The notes below the pieces were generated by a model. That model did no database searches and was not told the origin of the DNA. It worked only from the letters and a program-made list of their open reading frames with translations. A stretch of 64,000 bases of DNA from an uncultured Pseudanabaenaceae cyanobacterium (GTDB taxonomy: Bacteria; Cyanobacteriota; Cyanobacteriia; Pseudanabaenales; Pseudanabaenaceae): contig CALGKB010000002.1 in the NCBI GenBank assembly GCA_937927915.1, forward strand, positions 293,763 through 357,762, given 5' to 3'. Position 1 is the stretch's first letter. Each line of letters starts with the position of its first letter. The translations under genes and the position numbers were made by a program. Below are positions 46,162 to 53,834 of the stretch, piece after piece.

Positions 46162-48330
46162 ATGGCGAACTTTTGGGAAGGAATTTTGTACTTTAGCCCC
46201 CTAGAGGAGGATTTTGCTACCTACGCGGCTAAACCAGCAATTACGGACAAGGCAATCACCACGATCGATACTACCGCTGCCTATCAAACTATGTTAGGGG
46301 CAGATGCCCTGCGCTATTTGACTTTGCAGATGACGGCGACTAAGGCATCCGGACACCCAGGGGGCTTTGCCAGTATTGCCGACACGATCGCGGCTTTGGT
46401 AATGCTGGGGTACAAAAACATCATGACAGAAGTGGGTCATCACGCCCCTGGTTTTTACAGTCATGTCTTCCTCGATGGTTCCCTGGAGAGAATGGGCATT
46501 TACACTGTGCACGACCTCTGTCAGCGCTTCCGGGAAACCCATGGTTTACTGGGGCACCTGTCGGGGCAAATTCCGGGCTTACTCAATCCCGCTGGTCCCC
46601 TGGGGCAGGGACAACATTTTGCTATGGCGGCGGCGAAGCTCTATCCCGGCGTGCTGTTTCCCGTGACCATTGGGGATGGGGGGCTAGGGGAACCCTATGT
46701 CATCAGTAGTATGCAGCATTTTCACACCGCCTACCCCAAGGTGACCAATTTCCTGCCAATTTTAGTGTGGAATGGCTTTTCCCAGGAACACCACAGCATG
46801 GTGTCTACCAAATCCAACAGTGAGATGGTGACCTATTGGCGGGGGAATGGCTGCCAGGAGGTAATTTTGGTAGATGCCAAGGATTTTGACGATGCCCAGC
46901 AGGCGGGGGACTATGTGGACAGCACCCTGTTTTCCCGCCGAAATCGCCTTGCCTTTACGCAGGCTATCCTAGAAGCCACCGATCGGGCTGCCCAAGCGGC
47001 TCTCAATGGCACACTCACCGTTTTAATTGTCAAGCAGTTGAAGGGGGCGGGTGTCCACGACAAAGGGGCAAAATCCCACAATCTCTACGGTCATCATACC
47101 CTCGACAATCCCCAAATTGTGACAGCCCTGCAGCAACGTGCGCTATCCCTAGAAGCCTGGCAACTGGTACGCACTAACTGGGAACGATCGGCGGGGGGGG
47201 CGGCTGCCCAAGTGGTGGTAACAGAGCGGGAATTCCCCTTGCCTGCCCTGACGGAGTTACCCCTCAAGGAGTTCGCGGTGGGCGATAAACAGGTGGCAAC
47301 AACAGCTATGGGCGCGATCGTGGCGGCGGTGGGGCAACAGGACAGCCATTTTGTCATTACCAATGCTGATGGCAATGCTGCTTCCGGTATCAACAATGTC
47401 AACCAAGCCCTCAAGATCATTCACCCCACCCCCGATGAAACCTATCACCAACAGCCCCAGGGTCAAGTCTATGAACCCCTGAGTGAGGATGCCTGTGCGG
47501 GTCTAGCGGCGGCGCAAGCTCTCTTGGGGGCAAGGTCTCTGTGGTGTTCCTACGAGTCTTTTGCTATCAACGGACTGCCCATTTGGCAAACAGTCACCCA
47601 GGCAATGGCGGAACTGCGGCGGGCAACTCCCTCTACCATCTGTCTGTTTACGGCGGGGGCTTTGGAACAGGGACGCAATGGCTGGACGCACCAACGCCCG
47701 GAGATTGAAAACTACTTTGCTGCCCTCATGCGCAATGGCAATGTCTTTCCCCTGTTTCCCATCGATGCCAATAGTATTCAAGTCTGCTACAAGTGGGCGC
47801 TGGAACAGGTAAATAAGGGCATCACAATTACCGCCAGTAAAACAGCCCTACCTATCCACAGTACCTTTGCCCAAACGGAACAAGCGCTGCAGGATGGGGC
47901 AGTAATTTTGCAGGAGTATGGGGGACGGAAAACGATCGTGCTAGCTGTACTGGGGGACATGGTGTTATTGCCAGTATTGCAAGCAGTGACGACCCTGGTG
48001 GGGCAAGGGATAGGGGTGAAGGTGGTGAGTATTGTCAGTCCTCGCCGTCTCTACCGTCCTACGGATGTAGCCACAGACAACTGTGCCCAGGCAGATACCC
48101 ACTTTCTCAGTGACCAGGACTTTCAACGTCTGTTTGGCGGCGATGCCCTCTTGGCAATTACAGGGGGTAGTAGTGCCATGCTGGAACCCCTGCTGCTCAG
48201 AAATAGACTGCCCTTCGATGTCCTGTGCTGGAAACGGGGGGAAACCTGTGCTACCCCTGACCAGGTGATGGAGCTAAACGGCTTGACCGCCGATCGCATT
48301 GTGGGGCACGCGCAAAAAATGCTTGCCTAA
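46162..48330 (+). CDS. Thiamine-diphosphate enzyme, transketolase/phosphoketolase-like, activity uncertain
   Basis: The protein (about 722 residues) has transketolase-style N-terminal motifs: KASGHPGGFASIADT, GHHAPGFYSHVF, and GPLGQGQHFAMAA, with the ThDP loop GDGGLGEPY. The C-terminal third is closer to phosphoketolase (RNGWTHQRPEIENYF). It is neither a clean transketolase nor a clean phosphoketolase. I put the start at ATG 46162, since AAGGGA is 8 bases before it, rather than ATG 46153. It may act in the pentose-phosphate or acetyl-phosphate branch; product unknown. Confidence 0.75.
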   Translation: MANFWEGILYFSPLEEDFATYAAKPAITDKAITTIDTTAAYQTMLGADALRYLTLQMTATKASGHPGGFASIADTIAALVMLGYKNIMTEVGHHAPGFYSHVFLDGSLERMGIYTVHDLCQRFRETHGLLGHLSGQIPGLLNPAGPLGQGQHFAMAAAKLYPGVLFPVTIGDGGLGEPYVISSMQHFHTAYPKVTNFLPILVWNGFSQEHHSMVSTKSNSEMVTYWRGNGCQEVILVDAKDFDDAQQAGDYVDSTLFSRRNRLAFTQAILEATDRAAQAALNGTLTVLIVKQLKGAGVHDKGAKSHNLYGHHTLDNPQIVTALQQRALSLEAWQLVRTNWERSAGGAAAQVVVTEREFPLPALTELPLKEFAVGDKQVATTAMGAIVAAVGQQDSHFVITNADGNAASGINNVNQALKIIHPTPDETYHQQPQGQVYEPLSEDACAGLAAAQALLGARSLWCSYESFAINGLPIWQTVTQAMAELRRATPSTICLFTAGALEQGRNGWTHQRPEIENYFAALMRNGNVFPLFPIDANSIQVCYKWALEQVNKGITITASKTALPIHSTFAQTEQALQDGAVILQEYGGRKTIVLAVLGDMVLLPVLQAVTTLVGQGIGVKVVSIVSPRRLYRPTDVATDNCAQADTHFLSDQDFQRLFGGDALLAITGGSSAMLEPLLLRNRLPFDVLCWKRGETCATPDQVMELNGLTADRIVGHAQKMLA

Positions 48331-48352
48331 TTTCTGTTAAGTTTGCTATACT
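48323..48352 (+). promoter_or_regulatory. Putative promoter of tRNA-Gln
   Basis: TTGCCT (48323-48328) and TATACT (48347-48352) are 18 bases apart. TATACT matches the -10 consensus at five of six positions. The predicted start near 48359 lies just before the tRNA 5' end. The -35 overlaps the last codons of the upstream gene. Confidence 0.5.
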
Positions 48353-48365
48353 GGTATTCGCAAGT

Positions 48366-48437
48366 TGGGGTGTCGCCAAGTGGTAAGGCAGCTGGTTTTG
48401 GTCCAGCCATTCCGAGGTTCGAATCCTTGCACCCCAG
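48366..48437 (+). tRNA. tRNA-Gln (anticodon TTG)
   Basis: The acceptor stem TGGGGTG (48366-48372) pairs with CACCCCA (48430-48436), with discriminator G at 48437. The D-arm, anticodon loop TTTTGGT (anticodon TTG) and T-arm GAGGTTCGAATCCTT are complete. The length is 72 bases, and CCA is not encoded. Confidence 0.96.
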
Positions 48438-48527
48438 TTTCTAGGAGAGGGGAAAAGCAGAGGGGGGAGGGGGCAACTTTTGGCGCCCAGGCTCTGTCTG
48501 CAGGGGTAGGGGAATAATAGTTGATCT

Positions 48528-50012
48528 ATGGATGATTTGACTGGTATTTGTCTCGGCAAAGATGGACGCTACTGCCTGCAGTCTCTGGTGGCACGATCGG
48601 GTTTGACCTTTGTTTATAAAGCCCTCGATCGGTTGGAGGAGTCTTCCAAGCTAGTTGAAATTTGGAATGTGGAACTCACCACTGACCAGGAGGATTTCCT
48701 AGAGCGCCTGCAGCAAGTCATGCAAATCCAGGACAATCGTCTGTTGCCCGTCCTTGATGGGGGGATTTGGGTGCTGCCGACGGGATCAGAGATGCTGAAA
48801 GAAGTGCCCTACGTGGTCACCCCTGAGTTACCCCCTAGTGTTTCCCCTAGTTCGGAGTTGCCCTTGGACATTGCCCTGCGCTTGGCAGTCAAATTAGTAG
48901 CAGCGGTGCACTATCTCCACAGTGGCGCCTATGTGCGCTCCCGCAGTGGGCAGATCATTGGGCAGGTGAAGTTATCTCATGGGAAACTGACGCCCCAGAG
49001 TGTGTGGCTTGACCCCGATAGCAATAAGTTGATCCTGAGGGATTGGTATCACTTCTGGCTATTGGAAGGGCGCTATTACCCAGCCCAGGACGTGCAGGAT
49101 TTGTCATCCCTTTTGCCCCATTTCCTGCCCTCTTCCCACCGGCTCTTCAAACCCATCTGGAGCAAATCCTATGCCACTGCTAAAGAAATAGAGACTGATT
49201 TACGGCAATGTCAACTTAAATTGCAGCCTAAACGGCGGAATTGGTATTTACTGCTGCCCCTAGGTGCTCTCCCAGTGTCCTTCTTGCTGTTACGCCGTCC
49301 TAGCCCTCCTCCTACTCCTATTACCACCAATATTGACCCGCCCCCAGTAGAAGTCCCCCCCGCCCCCCGCCTGGCTGCCAAATCTCCGCCCGTCCCCCCT
49401 CCTCCGCCCAGGGAACCCCAGGTCTATCGCATTGATTTCCCCACTGCTCCTAGTCCCCCGCCACCCCCTGAACCTGTAATTCCCCGCGCTACTAGACCAG
49501 CAGCTCCCCCACCACCGCCACCCCCTAGCCCCCCCACCCCCCCTGTCACTGCCCCCAGGGTAGAAATCAAACCTCCCCCTGTCCCCCTGGTTCCCCCTAC
49601 TATGGACAGTGAACCGGTCAAGGAGATTGAGACCACCATTGATGCCAATTTTGCCCCCAGTCACACCCAGCTACTGCAACAGGCAGGGGAACGCGCCCTG
49701 GTCACCATTGCGGGGGAATTCACCAACCCTAACCGCCAGGAAGTGAGTATGCTAGTTTTAGCCGCCAGGAAGGGTAGGATTGCCCCCATCTTCTCTGCCC
49801 GCGTCACTAGGGAACAATGGGAAGCTGACCCCACAGGCACCAGTTGGGCTAACTATATGTCCCGATCGAGTACACTGTTGGGATTTGGGGCTAGTGCCAG
49901 CAGTACTCCAGGGAGGATGACTCCCCGCCGTGCCCTCACCCCCAGTATCCAACCCCTGCCCTCTAACCCGATGCAGGAGGCAATTGAACAAACAATTCAA
50001 GACCGCAAATAA
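48528..50012 (+). CDS. Membrane pseudokinase with proline-rich linker
   Basis: The N-terminal half of this 494-residue protein (1-230) has a kinase-like layout: GRYCLQSLVARSGLTFVYK in place of the glycine loop and VKLSHGKLTPQSVWLD in place of the HRD catalytic loop. LILRDWYHFW replaces DFG. The catalytic Asp of HRD and the DFG motif are missing, so it should not phosphorylate. One membrane helix (about 243-262) is followed by roughly 120 residues of Pro-rich linker and a C-terminal domain beginning near IDANFAPSHTQLL that I do not recognise. larE starts 4 bases after its stop. Confidence 0.7.
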   Translation: MDDLTGICLGKDGRYCLQSLVARSGLTFVYKALDRLEESSKLVEIWNVELTTDQEDFLERLQQVMQIQDNRLLPVLDGGIWVLPTGSEMLKEVPYVVTPELPPSVSPSSELPLDIALRLAVKLVAAVHYLHSGAYVRSRSGQIIGQVKLSHGKLTPQSVWLDPDSNKLILRDWYHFWLLEGRYYPAQDVQDLSSLLPHFLPSSHRLFKPIWSKSYATAKEIETDLRQCQLKLQPKRRNWYLLLPLGALPVSFLLLRRPSPPPTPITTNIDPPPVEVPPAPRLAAKSPPVPPPPPREPQVYRIDFPTAPSPPPPPEPVIPRATRPAAPPPPPPPSPPTPPVTAPRVEIKPPPVPLVPPTMDSEPVKEIETTIDANFAPSHTQLLQQAGERALVTIAGEFTNPNRQEVSMLVLAARKGRIAPIFSARVTREQWEADPTGTSWANYMSRSSTLLGFGASASSTPGRMTPRRALTPSIQPLPSNPMQEAIEQTIQDRK

Positions 50013-50015
50013 GTT

Positions 50016-50822
50016 ATGGAGAAGTATTACCAATTACGGCAGTTTCTAGGGCAGTACGATCGAGTTCTGATTGCCTATTCGGGGGGCGTAGACAGTACGC
50101 TAGTTGCCAAAGTTGCCTATGATGCCCTGGGGGAGAGAGCTATTGCGGTCACAGCTAATTCTCCCTCTCTGTTCCCGACGGAGTTAGAAGATGCAAAGGA
50201 GCAGGCAAAAACGATCGGGATTGCCCACCTCATCATCCAAACCCAGGAACTGGCAGACCCCCGCTACCACAGCAATCCCCCCGATCGCTGTTATTTCTGT
50301 AAAAGTGAACTCTACGACAAACTCCTACCCCTAGCAAAGCAGTTGCACTGCCCTGTTATTTGCGATGGCGTGAATGCTGACGACCTGGGGGACTACCGAC
50401 CGGGGATCAAAGCCGCAAAGGAACGATCGGTGGTTTCCCCCCTGGCGAGTTTGGGGATTAGCAAGCTGGAAGTGCGGCAAATTTCCCGCTGGCTGGGGCT
50501 GCCCTGGTGGGATAAACCTGCCCAACCCTGTCTCAGTTCACGATTTCCCTACGGCGAAGTGATTACGCCCCAAAAATTACAACGGGTGGGCAAAGCGGAG
50601 TACATTCTGCGGCAGTTTTTGCCAGAGGCGCGGGAGTTACGGGTGCGGTCCATTGGGGACAGTGCTCGCATTGAAATTGCCAGGGAGTTATTTCCATTAC
50701 TATTGAGCCGCGACATAAATGCTCTTACCCAGGCATTGCGGGAGTTGGGGTTCACCAATATCAGCCTTGACCTGGAGGGGTTCCGCAGTGGTAAACTCAA
50801 TGATATTCTGCCGCAAAAGTGA
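50016..50822 (+). CDS. larE: LarE-type ATP-dependent sulfur transferase
   Basis: LarE adenylates and sulfurates pyridinium dicarboxylate mononucleotide in the making of the nickel-pincer cofactor of lactate racemase; many relatives have no known partner. The 268-residue protein has the PP-loop YSGGVDSTLVAKV, the PDRCYFCKSELYD motif, and PAQPCLSSRFPYGE, which carries the family Cys. LarB and LarC are not adjacent, so the target here is open. The start is ATG 50016, 4 bases after the pseudokinase stop. Confidence 0.88.
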   Translation: MEKYYQLRQFLGQYDRVLIAYSGGVDSTLVAKVAYDALGERAIAVTANSPSLFPTELEDAKEQAKTIGIAHLIIQTQELADPRYHSNPPDRCYFCKSELYDKLLPLAKQLHCPVICDGVNADDLGDYRPGIKAAKERSVVSPLASLGISKLEVRQISRWLGLPWWDKPAQPCLSSRFPYGEVITPQKLQRVGKAEYILRQFLPEARELRVRSIGDSARIEIARELFPLLLSRDINALTQALRELGFTNISLDLEGFRSGKLNDILPQK

Positions 50823-50824
50823 CC

Positions 50825-51013
50825 ATGGAATTAACAGTTCCCTCCATCATGTGTGAAGGGTGCGTAGAGACGATCACCAAAGCGATCAAAAATCTTGACC
50901 CCCAAGCTCAGGTTAGTGCCGACCTTGCCCGCAAAACCATCACCGTCCAGACCACCACGTCCCGCAGCGACATCTGCACCGCCATCGCCAACACAGGACA
51001 CACAGTCCAGTAG
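50825..51013 (+). CDS. Heavy-metal-associated domain mini-protein (CopZ-like)
   Basis: This is a 62-residue protein with one HMA domain. The metal-binding loop is PSIMCEGCVETITKA (MxCxxC), and the beta-alpha-beta spacing to the end (IANTGHTVQ) is normal. It may carry copper or another soft metal in the cytosol. I start at ATG 50825; a GTG at 50819 is upstream, overlapping the larE stop. It lies between larE and the bioY-like gene. Confidence 0.85.
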   Translation: MELTVPSIMCEGCVETITKAIKNLDPQAQVSADLARKTITVQTTTSRSDICTAIANTGHTVQ

Positions 51014-51068
51014 GGGCTTTAAGCTGGGGGCAGCGGAAATATTTTGGTCTATAGTAGGTCTCTGCCTC

Positions 51069-51596
51069 ATGGTGTTTTTTACCCCTATGGAGGCAGCTAT
51101 TTATTTGCCTGTCTGGGAGCGGGGGCTGCAACTCAAACTATTGACTCTCAACTGCCGTTTGCAACTGGCGGGGGTGTTTCTCAGTGCCTATCTGGGGGGG
51201 AGCAGTGGGGGGGTGCTTTCCCAAGTTTTGTATATTGCCCTGGGGCTGCTGGGCTGGAACCAATTGCGTATTTTTGGCAATGGGGGGGGACTGGACTACT
51301 GGCGCGAGCCTACTTTTGGCTACATCCTAGGCTTTGTTCCTGCCGCTTACTTGATGGGTGCGGTGGCGTTTAGTCGCCCCAAGAGTCTGGCTAACTTTGT
51401 CTGGAGCGGTATCCTGGGGTTAGTGGTTATTCATCTCATGGGGATGGGCTATCTGTTCCTGCGCTCTGCCCACCAGTTGCCCCTATTTTTGAACTATTGC
51501 TGGCAGTACACGATCGTACTCCTCCCTGCCCAGTTAGCTATTTTATGCAGTAGTGCTATGGTTGCCTATGGGGTGCGCTTGCTGCTATTGTATTAG
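51069..51596 (+). CDS. bioY: BioY-family vitamin-transporter S component (start uncertain)
   Basis: The membrane protein has LAGVFLSAYLGGSSGGVLSQ and EPTFGYILGFVPAAYLMG, the BioY family markers, in a frame of five or six helices. It may import biotin with or without an ECF ATPase. The given ATG at 51069 leaves a shortened first helix. In-frame upstream codons that encode the rest of that helix run into the HMA gene, whose frame contains TTG 50895 and GTG 50916 as possible starts; CTG 51024 is another. The true start is probably upstream of 51069. Confidence 0.72.
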   Translation: MVFFTPMEAAIYLPVWERGLQLKLLTLNCRLQLAGVFLSAYLGGSSGGVLSQVLYIALGLLGWNQLRIFGNGGGLDYWREPTFGYILGFVPAAYLMGAVAFSRPKSLANFVWSGILGLVVIHLMGMGYLFLRSAHQLPLFLNYCWQYTIVLLPAQLAILCSSAMVAYGVRLLLLY

Positions 51597-51623
51597 CCCA
51601 GGGATTAAACGGAGCGGGGAGGC

Positions 51624-53213
51624 TTGCGCAACTCCCAAGTTGTTGGTATTGCTGTGACAGCGCGGGGGCGAGAGATGTTGGGGCAAATTCCCTGGCTCAC
51701 CCTCCATGACCCCATTGATGACTTGAAAGTAGAGCTGGCTCAATTTTGGCAGAAACAAAACACGATCGTCTTTTGCTTACCCCTGGAAAAAGTGGTTAAG
51801 CTGATTGCCCCTTATCTGGAGCAGGGGGAGCACCCCACGGTGATTGCCGTGGATATGACAGCGCAGTACGTTATCAGTGTCCTGGGGACAAGCTATCTGG
51901 TCAAAGAAATTGCTGATTTACTGCATGCCCAGCCGATCGGGGCTGATGTAACAACGGCGGGGATTATACCTGCCGATCGCTGGGGCTTACCCTGGGGCTG
52001 GCGCTTGGGCAAGGGGGACTGGCAAGCTATCAATCAAAAACTGGAACGGGGGGAGAGAGTAGGTGTAGTGCAGGAAGTGGGGTCAGAGCTATGGAAACGG
52101 GCACTCCCTGCCCACCATCCCCTCCTCTTCTATCCCGAACCCGACGACCAGGCGGAGGTATTTATTAGCCATCGCTCTCGGCAGCTGCAAGCTCACCAGG
52201 GGCAGTGGCATCCCAGGGTGTTATGGCTCGGTGTGGTCTGTGCTCCCGATACCCCCCCTGGACTCCTCCTGCAAGCGATACAGACTGCCTGTCAAATTAA
52301 TCATCTCTCCGACTTAGCCATTGCCGGGGTAGTCACCGCAGAACCCAACGATCGTTTAGCGACCATTGCGCAGCAGCGGGGATGGGTTTACCGCCAGGGA
52401 GATGGGGAGGATGCGGAAGCTCTAGCTATGCAGGGAGCAGCAGGGCAATTGGTGGCACCCAGTCAATCCTTTCAGCGGCTGGTGAGCCTCGCCGAACCAC
52501 ACAACCAAGGCAGTGTCACGATCGCTATTGCCCTCTCCCCCCAGGAATACATAGGTAGCGAGGGATACCTAGGCATCATACCCAACCAACTACAAGCCCT
52601 GACCCTTAGGGAGCGGGAATGTCTCCTGACTGCGACGGTGATCATGGCGGAGTCTTTGCCGGGGGAGTTTCGCTACGGCAAAATTGTCGAAACCCAAATT
52701 AACTACCCCCTCGCGGTCAGTCTGGCAAAAAGTGGACTGAGAGTAGCCCTGGTAAACGATCGGGCGGATTTGGTGTTTGCCCATCTCCTCGACCAAGGCT
52801 GGCAGGGACGTCATCCCCGCGTGGAGGTGTTGCCGGGGGTAAGCGCCGTCCAAACCATAGGGGCACAGTTGGGCATTGTCCTGCAGGAGAATTTCTGCGT
52901 GATTAACCTCCATGGGGGGCAGGCAGGGGAGGGCATCCTCCAGCGGCGGGTGGAAGCAGCAGCCCTCAGTGATTTGGTGATTGTGATTTTGCAACCCTGT
53001 ACCCCCTATCGTCTTACCCCCCTCATCCTCAGTTTGGAAATCCTGCGCCACTACCGATCGGTCACTACTCCCGTTGCCCTGGTGAAAGGAGAAAATGTCA
53101 CCATTACGCAGCTGAAGGATATTGATCTGCGCAGCATTGATCGGGACACTACCCTCCTCATCGGCAATGACTTTACGCAATTTTTCCCTAGAAATGAGGG
53201 CAGGGGAACTTAG
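51624..53213 (+). CDS. Degenerate CbiG-CobJ fusion (corrin pathway)
   Basis: This 529-residue protein has the layout of the cyanobacterial fusion of CbiG (cobalt-precorrin-5A hydrolase) with CobJ/CbiH (precorrin-3B C17-methyltransferase). The CbiG middle and C-terminal parts are recognisable, as is the methyltransferase stretch VEVLPGVSAVQTIGAQLG. However, the SAM-binding GxGPG motif reads LGIIPNQ, the GDPG loop reads DRADLVF, and the CbiG GHxGGAN motif reads GTSYLVKE. It may be inactive or divergent. The start is TTG 51624, with GGAG at 51611 nine bases upstream. Confidence 0.7.
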   Translation: MRNSQVVGIAVTARGREMLGQIPWLTLHDPIDDLKVELAQFWQKQNTIVFCLPLEKVVKLIAPYLEQGEHPTVIAVDMTAQYVISVLGTSYLVKEIADLLHAQPIGADVTTAGIIPADRWGLPWGWRLGKGDWQAINQKLERGERVGVVQEVGSELWKRALPAHHPLLFYPEPDDQAEVFISHRSRQLQAHQGQWHPRVLWLGVVCAPDTPPGLLLQAIQTACQINHLSDLAIAGVVTAEPNDRLATIAQQRGWVYRQGDGEDAEALAMQGAAGQLVAPSQSFQRLVSLAEPHNQGSVTIAIALSPQEYIGSEGYLGIIPNQLQALTLRERECLLTATVIMAESLPGEFRYGKIVETQINYPLAVSLAKSGLRVALVNDRADLVFAHLLDQGWQGRHPRVEVLPGVSAVQTIGAQLGIVLQENFCVINLHGGQAGEGILQRRVEAAALSDLVIVILQPCTPYRLTPLILSLEILRHYRSVTTPVALVKGENVTITQLKDIDLRSIDRDTTLLIGNDFTQFFPRNEGRGT

Positions 53214-53258
53214 GGGGGGAGGGTTTAGTCCTAGGTTGTAGTTGCGCCAGGGGGAGAT

Positions 53259-53729
53259 ATGAGGGGCGGTCGATCGTGGAGTATTTATCTGATCACCTTT
53301 TGCCTATTACCTGTGCCCGCTGTCGCTGCGCGATGTCAGTTACTAGAAGTGATTGGGGGACAAGGCACCAAACAGGTGAAAGAAGTAAGTGTCCCTAGTG
53401 TGCCTTACATTCCCTTTCTTCCCCTGGGTATTAGAAATAATTGGAACACAGATTTTGCTGTGCCCGGTGGCAAAAAGTATCGCTCCTTTACCGCTACCAT
53501 AACTCCCGATCGGGATGTCAGCTATGGTATTGAATTTTACTTAAAATACAGTGACGAAACTGCTGATAAGTTTTTTCACAAAACCGTTGAATTAAAGGCA
53601 AATCGCCCCTTTACTATCACTGCTACTCCCCGCCCTGGCAATATGCCTTTTCAAGTGAATGTTTTAGTAGGAGGTATGGAAAGAGCGATCGGGAGTAAAT
53701 ATACCCTTACAGTGGAAGCGTGTTGGTAA
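53259..53729 (+). CDS. Small secreted protein, unknown
   Basis: This 156-residue protein has an N-terminal signal sequence (SIYLITFCLLPVPAVAA) ending in an AxA-type site before RCQLLE. The mature part is beta-rich and includes TDFAVPGGKKYRSFTATI and a terminal Cys pair (C25 and C155 by count). I do not recognise a family. The core motif resembles that of the secreted protein at 1137-1529. GGGGAG lies a few bases before the ATG. Confidence 0.65.
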   Translation: MRGGRSWSIYLITFCLLPVPAVAARCQLLEVIGGQGTKQVKEVSVPSVPYIPFLPLGIRNNWNTDFAVPGGKKYRSFTATITPDRDVSYGIEFYLKYSDETADKFFHKTVELKANRPFTITATPRPGNMPFQVNVLVGGMERAIGSKYTLTVEACW

Positions 53730-53834
53730 AGCAATAACTAAACCCGATCGCAGAAGAAAGTTAAGGAAGCAAGCTGCCCCCAGATTATGGGTTCCCCCTA
53801 GCTAAATGGGGCTAGGCAGGCTCTGAGTACCAAC

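Noticed and set aside
49330..49640. C-rich low-complexity DNA
   Set aside because: It is the Pro-rich linker codons of the pseudokinase.
52590..53180. Antisense open frame of 196 codons inside the CbiG-CobJ gene
   Set aside because: It is opposite a recognisable fusion protein and has no support of its own.
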